DNA of 64,000 nt. Source: Numida meleagris. Its lineage: Eukaryota; Chordata; Aves; Galliformes; Numididae. A program made the position numbers and the translations under genes. The stretch covers positions 16,558,631 through 16,622,630 of the forward strand of contig NC_034409.1 of assembly GCF_002078875.1 (NCBI RefSeq), written 5' to 3'. Positions 24,845 through 35,308 of this stretch are shown here, piece after piece (within the stretch, counting starts at the first letter, position 1; every line of letters starts with the position of its first letter). Below the pieces are notes generated by a model. It was given only the letters and a program-made list of their open reading frames with translations. It did not search any database and had not been told where the DNA came from.

Positions 24845-25997
24845 CAAGGGCTGCTCTGAAAGTAATGTTTCCTATTTACTATTTTGGCCCACAATGTCTG
24901 AGGCAGATGTTGGTGGTACAGCAGTAGAAGTTGAACCTTCCCACCAATATTCCATTACATTTTGTTTCCATGCAACAGCAGAGGGGTAGTCTGACAAAAT
25001 GACATCAGATATGGAAATGCATATGAAGTAAAAGGTGTGGAACTGAATTCCTCTGTGTGGAAAAAATTGCACCCACTGACATTCATCTACATTTGCTGAA
25101 CCCTTATGAAGATCAGACCGTGGATGTGAGCACAGTGAGGCAATGGGTGAACAGCACCATGTCTCCACAAGCAGTGGAGACAGGACCATGACATAAAGGC
25201 CATGTTCTGAATGGCCATGCACAGCTGCCACATCATGAAATGAAGAGGGTCTCAATCAGCTCATCCGTACAAATAGATGGACTATGACCAGGGAACTGTG
25301 TATGGAAATGAATATCACTTTCAGTGCAACCTTGGAATATTGCAAAGTTTGTGCCAGGTGGGTCCCATGAATGTTCACTCGGGTAGAAAGTACACAGTGT
25401 ACAAGCTTCTCAGCACTTATTGAACCAATATAAGGCTGAAGGTGACAATTTCCTGGATTGCATCATTACCAGTGACAAGATGTGGTGACAGCACTGTCAG
25501 CCATGGAACCTGGAAAACAGACAAATCATCAACTCTGACTGCTACATCACGGCACTGACTAAGCTGCAGGCCTGAATTTCTAGATCCAGGCCAGAGAAGA
25601 AGACAGCCTTTCAGTTGCAACATGATAACTCTGGGCCCCATACCAGTTTGAAAGCTGGACTGTCCTACCACAGCCACTGTATAGTCCAGATTTGCCACCT
25701 TCTGACTTCCATCTGTTTATGCTGATGAAAGATAGGCTATGGGGGCAGCATTTTTTTGTAGCAACAGCTCTGTTATAGCAGCTGTGAAACAGTGGGTCAC
25801 ATCCACTGATGCAGATTTTTAAGAGCAAGCTCTTGTTCATTGCTAGCAAAAATGAATAGCTAGTGGTGGTGACTATATTCAGAAATTGTGTTTCATGTGT
25901 GTGAATTTGCTCTGTCAAATAGCATTATTGTGCTCTTTATATCTGTTGTAGTTTTCATGGAAATGAATAGGAGGCATTACTTTCAGAGAGACCTACT
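24845..25997 (+). mobile_element. Mariner transposon, nearly full length, inactive
   Basis: The element is bounded by TA dinucleotides (24843-24844 and 25998-25999), as expected for mariner. Its left end, CAAGGGCTGCTCTGAAAG, is matched by an imperfect inverted copy at the right end whose forward strand reads CTTTCAGAGAGACCT. At about 1153 bp it is slightly shorter than a typical 1.2-1.3 kb mariner. The ends and internal sequence resemble the Galluhop family known from chicken; I made that assignment from memory of the family and did not test it by alignment. Two other defective copies are at 53659 and 62629. Confidence 0.9.
25014..25900 (+). pseudogene. Mariner transposase, decayed
   Basis: Mariner transposases cut and paste DNA using a DD34D catalytic triad. 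Here the forward frames still show an NFLDCIITSDKMW-like block near 25447-25485, which is the first catalytic aspartate region. An LQHDNSGPHTS-like block lies near 25615-25650, around the second aspartate, and a Y(S)PDLPPSDFHLF-like tract follows near 25690. These lie in different frames and are interrupted by many stop codons, so no enzyme can be made. The start position is only approximate. Confidence 0.85.
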
Positions 25998-27239
25998 TAT
26001 TTTCCATTTCAAAAACTGAGGTAAGTAAAATGTAATACCATATGAAACAATGCAATCTCATTTTCCTGCTTATAGTTGCTACATGATTGCCATATAGTAG
26101 TTTTGTAAAGAATTCATTAGATCTGAAGAGAGACATGTCTGTAACAAATAACTATTCCAAAGTTAAACTAAGAATTAGTGCTAAAGATGGGAACAGATAC
26201 TTCCAATTCCCCATCTGGGATTTCCTCTTTGTCCTCTGAAATGTTTCTCAAGCCAATTAAAAACTGTATCACAGCAGGGAGAGGGAAAAAAAAAAAAAAA
26301 AGAAAAAAAAAAAGAGAAGAGTCCATCCAAAAAAGTTTCTATGACCATCTGCAATCCATGATGTTCTGGTTAAGACAAGCCATTGCAGTACTCCTTTTTC
26401 AATGTTTATGCAGATGTTGTAAAATAAAGACTTTAAATACTTTTTAGATGCACTTTTAGATATATCTAGTTGAAATTCACTTTCATATTATGAAACAGCT
26501 ACTGAAATCAACATACAGTTTCACAAACAGCTTTCACTGCTGAAGTCAGGGAATTTTCTAAATTGCTCTTATGTTACTCTGGATCACTTTGAAATATTTT
26601 CACATAACATAAACGTTATCATACAGCAAAGACCTATTGAAATTTTGAGTCTGTTTTGTGGTTTTCCTCTCTTGAGTGTATTAGACCTAATCTCATTGTC
26701 TTTGGTTTTAATACAATATAGAGATGTCACCCTTCCCATAAAGATTACCAACTTCTTTGTAAAAATCAGTTCATCGTATTCTTGTGAGGCATGTTGGTAA
26801 CTACCACATACATGGCTAAATGTAAATCACAGTTTAAAAAACCTTCCTTAGGGTCATTCAGTGGATGAAAGTGGGACTTTTGACTGACAGTCTTCTTGTG
26901 TAACTAAGTGGTTACACTTATCAGCCATAAATTTTATTGACTTTTCAGTGACAGCTATTCACAATGAAATTCTTGCTCTTGGGATCGCTCAGTAGGATGG
27001 GGTTGGAAACCTCCCCATCCTGCAGTCATGTCTGCAGCAGAGGTTCCTCCGATATCTCCGGTAGTGTTGCTGAGCACCTATTCCAGATAGATAATATAAA
27101 CTATATAGAATACATACATATGCATATAAATATAAATATGTCCAGCTACTCAAAAAATGGATGAATAAACAAAAGCAGTATCACTGGCCTCATTCTGCTC
27201 CCTTCTCTGTCTGTGTAGGAGGTTTCTTAGTGAGAGTAC
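25998..27239. other. Unique sequence, no gene seen
   Basis: Includes an A-rich run at about 26286-26315 that creates a lysine-rich open frame by chance. No exon was recognised. Confidence 0.55.
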
Positions 27240-27560
27240 TAATGTATATACATACATAATCCATGGGCAATTACTGGACTTATTTACCCAGTCTACCCAG
27301 TAGCTATCCCTGGATTCCAGTATCCCCAGTTGCTGGCACCTGGGGGCAACACTTTCCTACTGACTCATCGAGCTCAATTTTCACTAGTGATTACACACTC
27401 ACTTGCACACTTGCACTTTCTCCAGTTGCTGGCACCAAAGATCTCATACACACAGTATGGTGATGAAGAGCCTCTTACTAGAGAATAGTTTAGACGAAGT
27501 TCAATAAAAAGATGGAGTTGACCAGGTGCAGGGCTTGGCCAGACAAGTTACAGCCCTGCT
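27240..27560. repeat. GC-richer segment with repeated 15-mers; possible degraded LTR
   Basis: This stretch is richer in GC than its surroundings. It holds two identical copies of CCAGTTGCTGGCACC (27326-27340 and 27422-27436) and a short TACCCAGTCTACCCAG duplication near 27286. I do not recognise the family. An old LTR is possible but there are no clear TG and CA ends. Confidence 0.3.
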
Positions 27561-30079
27561 TAAAAGCAAATGGACAGTTCTGTCTCTTATCCTTCTATTT
27601 CCCATTCTCATCCCTCCCCAAATCACCTAAATTTCTTCCTTTTCCCACCTTTGGTTCCTCCACCAAACACCCCATAATAAATTCATTGTAATTCCAAAAT
27701 GTCTCTTTTTCCCTGCCTCCTATAATGTGTTCCACACTGCCAAACAGAGCCTTCCTCCCCCACCTCCGTTCCTGCTTACTCTTCTTGCCATTGTTTCTCT
27801 CTACAATATATATATGTACAAATGAGCTTCTCATCACTTCTCATCACTTCAACTAAAACTTACCTTTCTCTGGGTTATATATATTTTCTTCATGTGAGCT
27901 ACGTTTGTGGACTTCAACTATCAATCCTTATTGGGCACTGTTTTATGTTTCCTTTAGTTTCATCAATAAGTAAACCTTTCTCTCAGCAGCGTGGTCATCT
28001 TCAGAAATCACATTTTGCATTACATAAGGTCCAAATTTGTATGGCAGTGACTGTATCTTTTCCCAAGGTTGACAACACTGTGACTTCATTCAGTACTCTT
28101 GTAATGTTAAAGAGACTTTTCACAATAAAAAAATTATCAAGTTTGTTTATACATTTTTGATGGTTATTCAACCTTTTCAGTTATTATAAATATGCATTTT
28201 TCTACCCAACTGCTTTTCTTACTTTTGAATCAGAAAAGCAAGCCATGCTCCTTGTCGTTCAATCTATTGCTTAATTAACTCTAATATCCATACCTGAGAA
28301 AGTGGTATTTGATTGTGATTTTCCAGCAATTTTCCTACTACCTATGAAAAAAAATTCTTAGTACAATTAAGATGGACTTATTCAAATGCTAAGAGTCTCC
28401 TTTCATTTGTAAAGGCTCTCTGCATCCTAGCTATATAGTATGTGACACAAAATAAACCCAATAACTTTAATTTCTAAAAGAAAAAAAACTGCAGCATTGA
28501 AATACTAGGCACCTGCTTCCCAGATCAGAACATGCAGTTGGATGTTTTTCACTGGGGCATCCCACAAAATGCCCTGGGGTTCTGATTCCCTTAGATGGCA
28601 AATTAGTTACTGATATGGAGGACAGTGGATCAAACCCAGCATATGTACTTGAGTTGTTTGTTCAACAGAAAAATAGATAAAGCGCAGAAGAGAAAGCTAC
28701 TTCTGAATTACACTCTTTTGGAAGGCAAAGTATATGTCTGGAGAGATGGCTCTAACTATGTACTTGATGTGCATGCTCTAGTCTTCCACTGAAAAGTTTC
28801 TACTCATTTTCCCCTCTCATCCTACTTTTCTGCATATATTATTCAAATCTGACAGGTGATGAGGCGTGTAGAACAGTAAAAGAGAAAAGTTCCTTGACTT
28901 TTGCAAGCACTGTTTCCAACTGCTCTTGTGATACTTAAAATCCAAATGTCAGGTGAATGTATGAGGTTGGTTTTGAATGGTTGAATAGAAAGAAGAAATA
29001 TAGCCCTAATGTTTCCCATGGAGTCAAAAGAATATTTAGATGTTTATTTTATTTTTAGTCTGAGAGTTTCATTCTACGCTGATGAAAGGCCCCCAAAAGT
29101 TCATGAGAAACATGAAGAAAATGAAGTTTCACCTTCAAATGTGTGTCACATTTGCTTTTTTTTAAGGAATTTTCTTCTAACTTTCTGCCAGATAACAGAG
29201 AGCCATGAGAGTAGGCATGGAAACAAAGGGGAATAAAGGGAAGAAAGTCACTGCTTCTCCCTCAAAAGTTCAAAAGAAAGATAGGAAAAGTTGTTTTTTC
29301 CAGCTTGCAGATGATACCGATCTTTCATAGTTACATCTTCAAACAAAAATAGACAAGTAAAAGAACATTCCTCTTGGAGAAGAAAAAAAAAGGGGGGGGG
29401 AACTTTTAATAGAAGCACAGAGGCACAGATAACTCTTCTTTTTACACCTCTGCTCTTCTGCCCAAGACTGTAAAAGAATCATTAATAGTGGAGCTGTATG
29501 GAAAGGAGACGCTACCTGGTCAGAAGACAGACTTTCTCATAAGAGTTCAGTTTACTCTCACTTTCAGAAAGAGAAAAGTGTTTGTTATAAAAGCAATGGT
29601 TTCAACACTGCTTTAATATGGATCGGAATAGCTTTAGCCTACAATTTGGCTGGCACAAGAGCACTAGGAAAATCTGCATTCTTGGCAGATAGAATTAACC
29701 TATTTCATCAGTTGGTTCCCTTTCTGACTGTCTTTGTCCCTTGGTAACTTCTTACTTTTTTTCTTGTGAAAAGGCCAGAACTTTAGGTTGAAATTTCCTA
29801 TATAGCCTTGGATGTGAACTTATTCTTCACGTATCTTCTCCTCAATATTTCATTTAAGTACAAAATAATTGGTTAACCCTCCACTACCACTCCAGTTCAA
29901 CACAGAATTCTCAGTTTTAAAGCTGCAAATAAACAGCCTGTTCATGGCTATTCCAAAGATAATGAGAATTAATGTTTTCCTTATTCCAAATAACTTTGAA
30001 AGTTTGACAATTATTTTCCATGCATACACAGATCCTTATAATTTTATCACATCTATCCCCCCAAATTAGTAATGGCTAA
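27561..30079. other. Unique AT-rich sequence, no gene seen
   Basis: Contains an A9G9 run at 29383-29400 and small chance-length open frames (27822-28160 and others). Nothing was recognised. Confidence 0.55.
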
Positions 30080-30598
30080 CGTAACGGTTTTATGATTTTT
30101 GTTATCGGTATTCCACATCATAACGACATGTAGTGCACTGGGAGTTAAGGAGTTAATGCTCCAGTTCCACGGACTGCTGATTTTCTGGGTACCTGGTTGT
30201 CAGAAGAGAAAAAGAACTGCATACCCGAAGGGACTTTGTGTTCAGAGGGAAAGATAAAACTCCTCGCAAGTCACAAGACTCTCTCTTTTTGCTGTTCAGG
30301 AGTGCACATTCCCCAGCTGTTTCATCTTCAGTTTTAGAGAAAGGCCTTCAGTTTTGGACAGTCTCTCACTTATTTTATTTATTAGCCTCAATTCCAATTA
30401 TATTGTATTATTTTGCATTCCGATATCACATTTAGTAAATTAACTTTCCTCCTTATATCATGGCCACTGTTCTGTTTTTAGGCCATCCCCCATCTCCCCA
30501 CCCTTCCCCCTTTTTCCCTTTCCCAGGGCATGGGTCCGTGGATCCCCTGCCCCATTAGTCACAGAACAGGGCTGAAACCCACACCAAAACCTTCAACA
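30080..30598 (+). repeat. LTR, type B (ERVL-like group)
   Basis: About 519 bp that align by eye along their full length with 41343-41811 and 45588-46137. Shared blocks are GTAGTGCACTGGGAGTTAA, TTAATGCTCCAGTTCC, a CATTTAGTAAATTA block and a terminal ACA. The first bases (CGTAACGG) look like a mutated TG start. No target duplication was found directly at the two edges. A match to the 5 bp before the left edge (GCTAA) occurs at 36636-36640, beyond the provirus, but this could be chance. Confidence 0.8.
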
Positions 30599-30604
30599 CC
30601 CAAT

Positions 30605-30609
30605 CCCCC
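30605..30609 (+). repeat. Target-site duplication, left copy
   Basis: The five bases CCCCC lie directly before the proviral TG and recur right after the 3' LTR at 36555-36559. A 5-bp duplication is usual for ERVL-type elements. Because the sequence is a homopolymer, the match is weaker proof than a mixed 5-mer. Confidence 0.7.
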
Positions 30610-30909
30610 TGTATGGGAACTGCTGAGTCATGGCCTGAACCACTGATTGAGCACCTGGAGGAAAGACCCAGTCAGCCCTGGGAGCACAGGTGAAGGCAAT
30701 TCACCTGTGCAACCAGAAGGGGTGGAGCCAGGCTCTTAGGCCTCATTTAAGGGCTGACTGCCCCTGAGGAAGGATCTCTTCCTGGAGATCCCTCCTTGGT
30801 GGGAGCCTTTTCCTGCGAGCCCCAAATCTTCTGATCTGGGTGAGCGCTGTATTTTCCTTCCACCTTTTGTAATGCTATTTCCATTGCATTAGTCCTGCTT
30901 ATTGCTACA
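30610..30909 (+). repeat. 5' LTR of the provirus (type A)
   Basis: A 300-bp LTR with TG and CA ends. It is identical to the 3' LTR except for three T/C differences and one extra A. The same group includes the solo LTRs at 943, 5591 and 46390. It lies 11 bp after a type B LTR. Confidence 0.97.
30745..30752 (+). promoter_or_regulatory. TATA-like box of the type A LTR
   Basis: ATTTAAGG lies about 135 bp into the LTR. At the same distance (135-147 bp), the three solo type A LTRs carry ATTTAAGG, ATAAAGG or ATAAAAGG on their own strand. This conserved position is what suggests a core promoter; no other TATA-like word is placed alike. Confidence 0.5.
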
Positions 30910-30911
30910 TT

Positions 30912-30929
30912 TGGTGAGCCAGGCAGGCC
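30912..30929 (+). other. Candidate primer binding site
   Basis: TGGTGAGCCAGGCAGGCC begins two bases after the LTR end, where the tRNA primer would pair; TGG pairs with the tRNA CCA end. I could not match it to a particular tRNA. Its first six bases agree with a Trp-type site, but the rest does not. Confidence 0.5.
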
Positions 30930-30940
30930 ATAATATTGAA

Positions 30941-31381
30941 ATGGCTTTCCTTTTGAATGTCTTTAAGTGGGCCAATGGGGAGAACATCATCCCTCTAGAT
31001 AAAACCTTGCTGGGGCACATCCCAGGATTTCTGGGTTCACCCTTTTATGAACTGGCAGCCATAATTGAAAACTGGGGTCCCTTACAGGATAGTGGGAATA
31101 TTTCCCAATCACTGTCTGGCATGGCAGAATATTTTTATGGATTAGATAAAGATATCCTGATTACAAAGGAACGCCGACTGGCTGCATCCACTGTGGCATG
31201 GCCCCTCTTAATGGCTCTAAATTGTGCAGAACTTTCAAATAATACTTTAGAAAATGAGAACCAGCTACTGTGTGATCACATTGAGAAACTCGAGCAAGAG
31301 CTTGGCCTATTGACAGGGAAAAAATCAAGTCTAACTTTCCCCTTAAAGAAAATACGGAATATTGCATTGGAAAATACTTAG
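30941..31381 (+). pseudogene. gag: gag N-terminal part, open
   Basis: Retroviral Gag builds the particle. This open stretch starts at the first ATG after the candidate primer site (MAFLLNVFKW) and runs about 146 codons to a TAG at 31379-31381. It has no recognisable zinc finger. Near its end is a leucine-spaced segment (ENQLLCDHIEKLEQEL) that probably forms a coiled coil. The following stretch, 31382-31453, is closed by several stops, so the frame is cut off from the capsid part. The open frame can be extended back into the LTR only through non-ATG codons, so the ATG at 30941 is preferred. Confidence 0.75.
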
Positions 31382-31429
31382 GGCCCTGAACCAGTAGACC
31401 TGGGTAATTGAACAGGGAAAATCTCTAGA

Positions 31430-31474
31430 TCGGATCTCGAAGCCCCACTTTAGGTGGATCCCTTCGAGATCCGA
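31430..31474 (+). repeat. Perfect 13-bp inverted repeat in gag
   Basis: TCGGATCTCGAAG at 31430-31442 is followed, after 19 bases, by its exact reverse complement CTTCGAGATCCGA at 31462-31474. It spans the break between the two gag pieces. In RNA it could form a stable hairpin. Confidence 0.95.
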
Positions 31475-32137
31475 CCTGTAGTGACTCAAAAAACAAAAAA
31501 GATACAGGACAGACCAGCAGGGGTGCCCCCTGACCAATGGCCCCCTGCCCAAACCCATCTCCATGTAACAGCTCGCCCCTATATGGCGTCTGAATTGATG
31601 GATTTGGTGCAACGATTTCGGCAGAAACCAAGGGAAAGTGTACCAGCTTGGTTACTCCGATTATGGGACATGGGGGCAGAGAGTGTTGTGGTCAGTGGAC
31701 CAGAGGTTTCCAAGCTCGCATCCATTACCTCGCACCCTGCCCTTAGACAAGGGCTGTATGCCACCATGCAACATAATGAGGAGAATCATACCTTAATGGA
31801 TTGGTTGATGGCGGCATGCCGTATCACTTGGCCTAATAAGACCGATATTCTGGTGCATGCAGGTTTATGGTCCTCCATGGAGGACCTCCAAACGTATATT
31901 TGTGAGCTTGGAATGAAAGAGGCCATTTATGAGGATGCCTTTGAAAGTCCTGACTTAGTAAAATTCTCGGCTGGAATGAGGGACCTAATTTTACAGCAGG
32001 CACCCTCCCACCATTACGGCACACTGTTATCTATATTGAGCCCCTTGGTGGCCTCAGAGGCCATTGTTCAGCAGGCTGCCCAGTTGGTGGCTGATCTGGG
32101 GGAGACGGAGCGCTTAAGGGCAAGTGGAAGGGGCTGA
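31454..32137 (+). pseudogene. gag: gag capsid region, open for about 228 codons
   Basis: This open stretch encodes a capsid-like region. A tract reading VPAWLLRLWDMGAESV near residues 58-73 is typical of ERVL-type Gag. A later DLQTYICELGMKEAIYED-like helix is followed by a region like the C-terminal capsid. It opens right after a TAG at 31451-31453, so it has lost its natural N-terminus, and it ends at a stop at 32135-32137. The last 14 bases overlap the next gag piece in another frame, which marks a frame change. No CCHC zinc knuckle is visible. Confidence 0.8.
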
Positions 32138-32354
32138 GGTATATCCAGTAATTAAAACTGGAAAAGCTGCCCAACAGACACCCCAATTGGGCCCCATACG
32201 GGTATCCCGTAAACAGATGTTTAATGACCTCATAAGGGCCGGGGTGGCTTTTGCTAAAATCGATCGCCAACCTAATCATGTTTTGCTTCAATTATGGAAA
32301 CAACTGAGGGACGATCAAAAATTTCAAAGTACCTCCAAAAGAACAGGGGTATGA
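32124..32354 (+). pseudogene. gag: gag C-terminal piece in a shifted frame
   Basis: A 76-residue open stretch in a different frame from the capsid piece. It contains a basic, helix-rich tract (VSRKQMFNDLIRAGVAFAKI). It probably continues gag after a frame change at about 32124-32137. It has no cysteine-histidine knuckle. Beyond 32354 the sequence is closed by stops until the protease region. Confidence 0.6.
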
Positions 32355-32602
32355 ATTATTGAAGGAATACCAGAAAATACTTGGAACTTAGAGGACTTTA
32401 TAGTCCCTAATAAAAGGAAAAAGCCGCCCTAGGTGACTCGGGCTACGATGCCCGAGCCACCTGAGGGAAAAGACTTGGCTCTCGCCCAATTCATGGCTTG
32501 ATAGGGGATATTAGTCCCCATGTAACTAGTGCCTCCAGATGTGACCGGAGGCCCTATGTTGAGCTGACCATTTTTTGGTCCTGAAAGAACATACAAAGGG
32601 TT

Positions 32603-33066
32603 ATGGCATTGGTTGACACAGGCACGGAAACGTCAATTATTTATGGGGGTCCGACTAAGTTTAATGGGGATAGAGCAATGATCAGCGGCTTTGGGGGCAG
32701 ACTATTCCAGTTACCCAGACGTGGTTGAAACTGGGGGTTGGGAGTCTCCTGCCCCGGGAGTATAAGGTGTCTATTACCCCAGTCCCAGAGTACATCTTGG
32801 GCATAGACATTTTATGGGGTCTGGCTCTCCAGACAACTGTTGGAGAGTTCAGACTCCGACAGAGGTGTATTAGTATCCGGGCGGTGCAGGCGATATTGAG
32901 AGGCCATGCGAAGCGTGAGCCTATTCGCCTGCCGGAACCACACCGGATTACTAATGTGAAGCAGTATAGACTCCCGGGGGGGCAAGATGAAATATCAAGG
33001 ACTGTGCAGGAATTAGAAAAAGCTGGGATCATAAGACCTGCACATAGCCCGTATAATTCCCCCATA
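32603..33066 (+). pseudogene. pol: Protease and start of RT, frame-shifted
   Basis: Retroviral protease is an aspartic enzyme that acts as a dimer. The active-site motif LVDTGTE is encoded with DTG at 32615-32623, in one frame. After about 32700 the coding signal moves to another frame, where 32725-33066 encodes the protease end (EYILGIDILWG, like the usual ILG(R/I)D block) and then the RT N-terminus. A TAG at 33067-33069 closes this frame just before the RT core. Both the frame change and the stop disable the polyprotein. Confidence 0.8.
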
Positions 33067-33072
33067 TAGCCA

Positions 33073-34620
33073 GTGCGGAAGTCAGATGGCACATGGAGAA
33101 TGACGGTAGACTACAGAGAATTAAATAAGGTCATGCCGCCTGTTCACGCAGCCATACCCAATATTGCCTCCCTAATGGACACATTGAGTAGGGAAATAAA
33201 AACCTATCATTGTGTCCTAGACTTGGCAAATGCGTTCTTCAGTATTCCAATTGCTGAAGAATCACAAGACCAGTTTGCATTTACATGGGGAGGCAGGCAG
33301 TGGACCTTTCAGGTCCTGCCACAGGGGTACGTGCATTCACCAACATACTGCCATAACCTAGTGGCGCATGACCTGGCAAATTGGGAGAAACCTAACACTG
33401 TTAGCTTGTATCATTATATTGATGATCTCATGTTGACATCTGACTCACTGGAGGCAGTAGGGCAGGCAGCAGATTCATTAACTACCTATCTGCAGGAAAA
33501 AGGATGGGCTATAAACCCCCAGAAGGTGCAAGGTCCAGGCCTATCTGTGAAATCCCTGGGGGTAGTTTGGTCAGGCAAGACCAAAGTACTACCCAGTGCT
33601 GTCATAGATAAGGTTCAGGCATTCCCAGTCCCTGTAACACCAAAGCAGCTGCAGGAGTTCTTGGGTATATTGGGATATTGGTGTTCCTTTATACCTCATT
33701 TAGCGCAGCTGCTGAGGCCGTTATATAGACTCACAAAGAAGGGGCAACTATGGGACTGGGGGAGAACAGAACACGAGGCTTTCCAACAGGCAAAACTGGC
33801 TGTTAAACAAGCCCAGGCACTGGGTATATTTGATCCTACCCTCCCAGCTGAATTGGACGTTCATGTCACTCAGGGCGGCTTTGGCTGGGGCCTGTGGCAA
33901 TGCCAGAGTTCTGTTCGGACCCCGATCGAGTTCTGGTCTCAGGTCTGGCACGGAGCAGAGGAAAGATACAGCATGATCGAGAAACAGTTATTGGCTGCCT
34001 ACTCTGCATTACAGGCGGTAGAGCCAATAACCCAAACATCTGAGGTCACAGTTAAGACCAGCTTGCTGATTCAGGGGTGGGTGAAAGATCTGACCCACCT
34101 TCCTAAGACAGGGGTGGCCCAAGCACAGACAGTGGCACGGTGGGTCGCCTATCTCAGCCAGAGGAGCAGTTTGTCTTCATCACCGTTGAAAGAAGAACTT
34201 CCTAAGATCTTAGGCCCAGTGACGTATCACTGCGATGCACCGAAAGAAACAACGGTCGCTCCACCGGAGAAGAGTCCTGTTCAGGAGGGGAAATATCCCA
34301 TTCCTGAAGACGCCTGGTATATGGATGGGTCCAGCAAAGGTAACCCGAGCAAGTGGAGAGCAGTGGCATACCATCCCTCCACTGACACAATCTGGTTTGA
34401 AAAGGGGGATGGTCAAAGTAGCCAGTGGGCAGAGCTGCGAGCTGTGTGGATGGTTATCACCAAGGAACCTGGTGACAGTGCACTGAACATCTGCACAGAT
34501 AGTTGGGCTGTGTATCGTGGGCTCACTCTTTGGATCACACAGTGGGCCACCCAAGACTGGACCATCCACGCCCAACCGATCTGGGGCAAGGAGATGTGGT
34601 TAGACATGGACTGTGATTAA
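33073..34620 (+). pseudogene. pol: Reverse transcriptase plus RNase H, 515 open codons
   Basis: The longest open frame in the window. RT copies viral RNA into DNA. The RT fingers and palm are visible: WRMTVDYRELN near residue 8, LDLANAFFSIP near 48, LPQGYVHSP near 82, and the catalytic YIDD box at 33415-33426. After the thumb, a degenerate RNase H-like tether (DVHVTQGGFGWGLWQ near residue 264) is followed by a second, canonical RNase H starting WYMDGSS (the catalytic D codon is at 34324-34326), with WAELRAV and CTDSWAV blocks. The frame ends at 34620 inside the RNase H domain; its last histidine-aspartate part is in the next frame. The region opens right after the stop at 33067-33069. Confidence 0.93.
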
Positions 34621-35308
34621 ACATAGAACTATACGCATCTACCACGTTTCTGGACATCACCCCCTGCAGTCACCAGGAAATGATGAGGCCGACGCTCTGG
34701 CTCGAGTACGTTGGATTGAGAACTCTCCTTCCGAGAACATTGCCCACTGGCTACACCAGAAGCTGCGACATGCTGGACAGAAGACAATGTGGGCAGCTGC
34801 AAAGGCATGGGGGCTGCCCATAACTATGTCAGATATCATCCAGGCATGTCATAATTGCGAAGCTTGCTCGAGAATGAGACCAAAAGCCTTGCCGGAGACG
34901 ACTGCCCACCTTGCCAGAGGACATAACCCTCTCCAGCAGTGGCAAATTGATTATATCGGCCCTCTCCCACGATCTGAGGGGGCCAGATATGCTTTCACTT
35001 GTGTCGACACGGCAAGTGGACTGATGCAGGCCTATCCAGTACAAAAAGCAAACCAGGCCTACACCATCAAGGCTTTAACCAAATTAATGGCAGTATATGG
35101 GACTCCACAGGTCATCGAGAGCGACCAGGGTACACACTTCACGGGTGTGATGATACAGCGCTGGGCAGAGGAGAACAACATTGAATGGCGATTTCATCTG
35201 CCTTATAATCCAACGGGAGCGGGCCTCATTGAACGCTATAATGGCATCCTGAAGGCTGCTTTGAAGACACTCTCAGTCCCTGCAGGGGTGGACAAAGAGA
35301 CTCTATGA
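34613..35308 (+). pseudogene. pol: RNase H end plus integrase, 231 open codons
   Basis: Integrase joins viral DNA ends to the host genome. The piece starts with the RNase H tail (SGHHPLQSPGNDEADALA), in a frame one step from the preceding piece. An HHCC zinc-binding domain follows (histidines near residues 43-52 and CHNCEAC near 80-86). The catalytic core comes next, with aspartates at 34949-34951 and 35123-35125 and a glutamate at 35231-35233; the last two are separated by exactly 35 residues (D,D35E). It stops at TGA 35306-35308, and coding signal continues in another frame. All three catalytic residues are kept. Confidence 0.92.

Noticed and set aside
26178..26447. 89-codon lysine-rich frame
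   Set aside because: Built around an A-rich run; no domain or other support.
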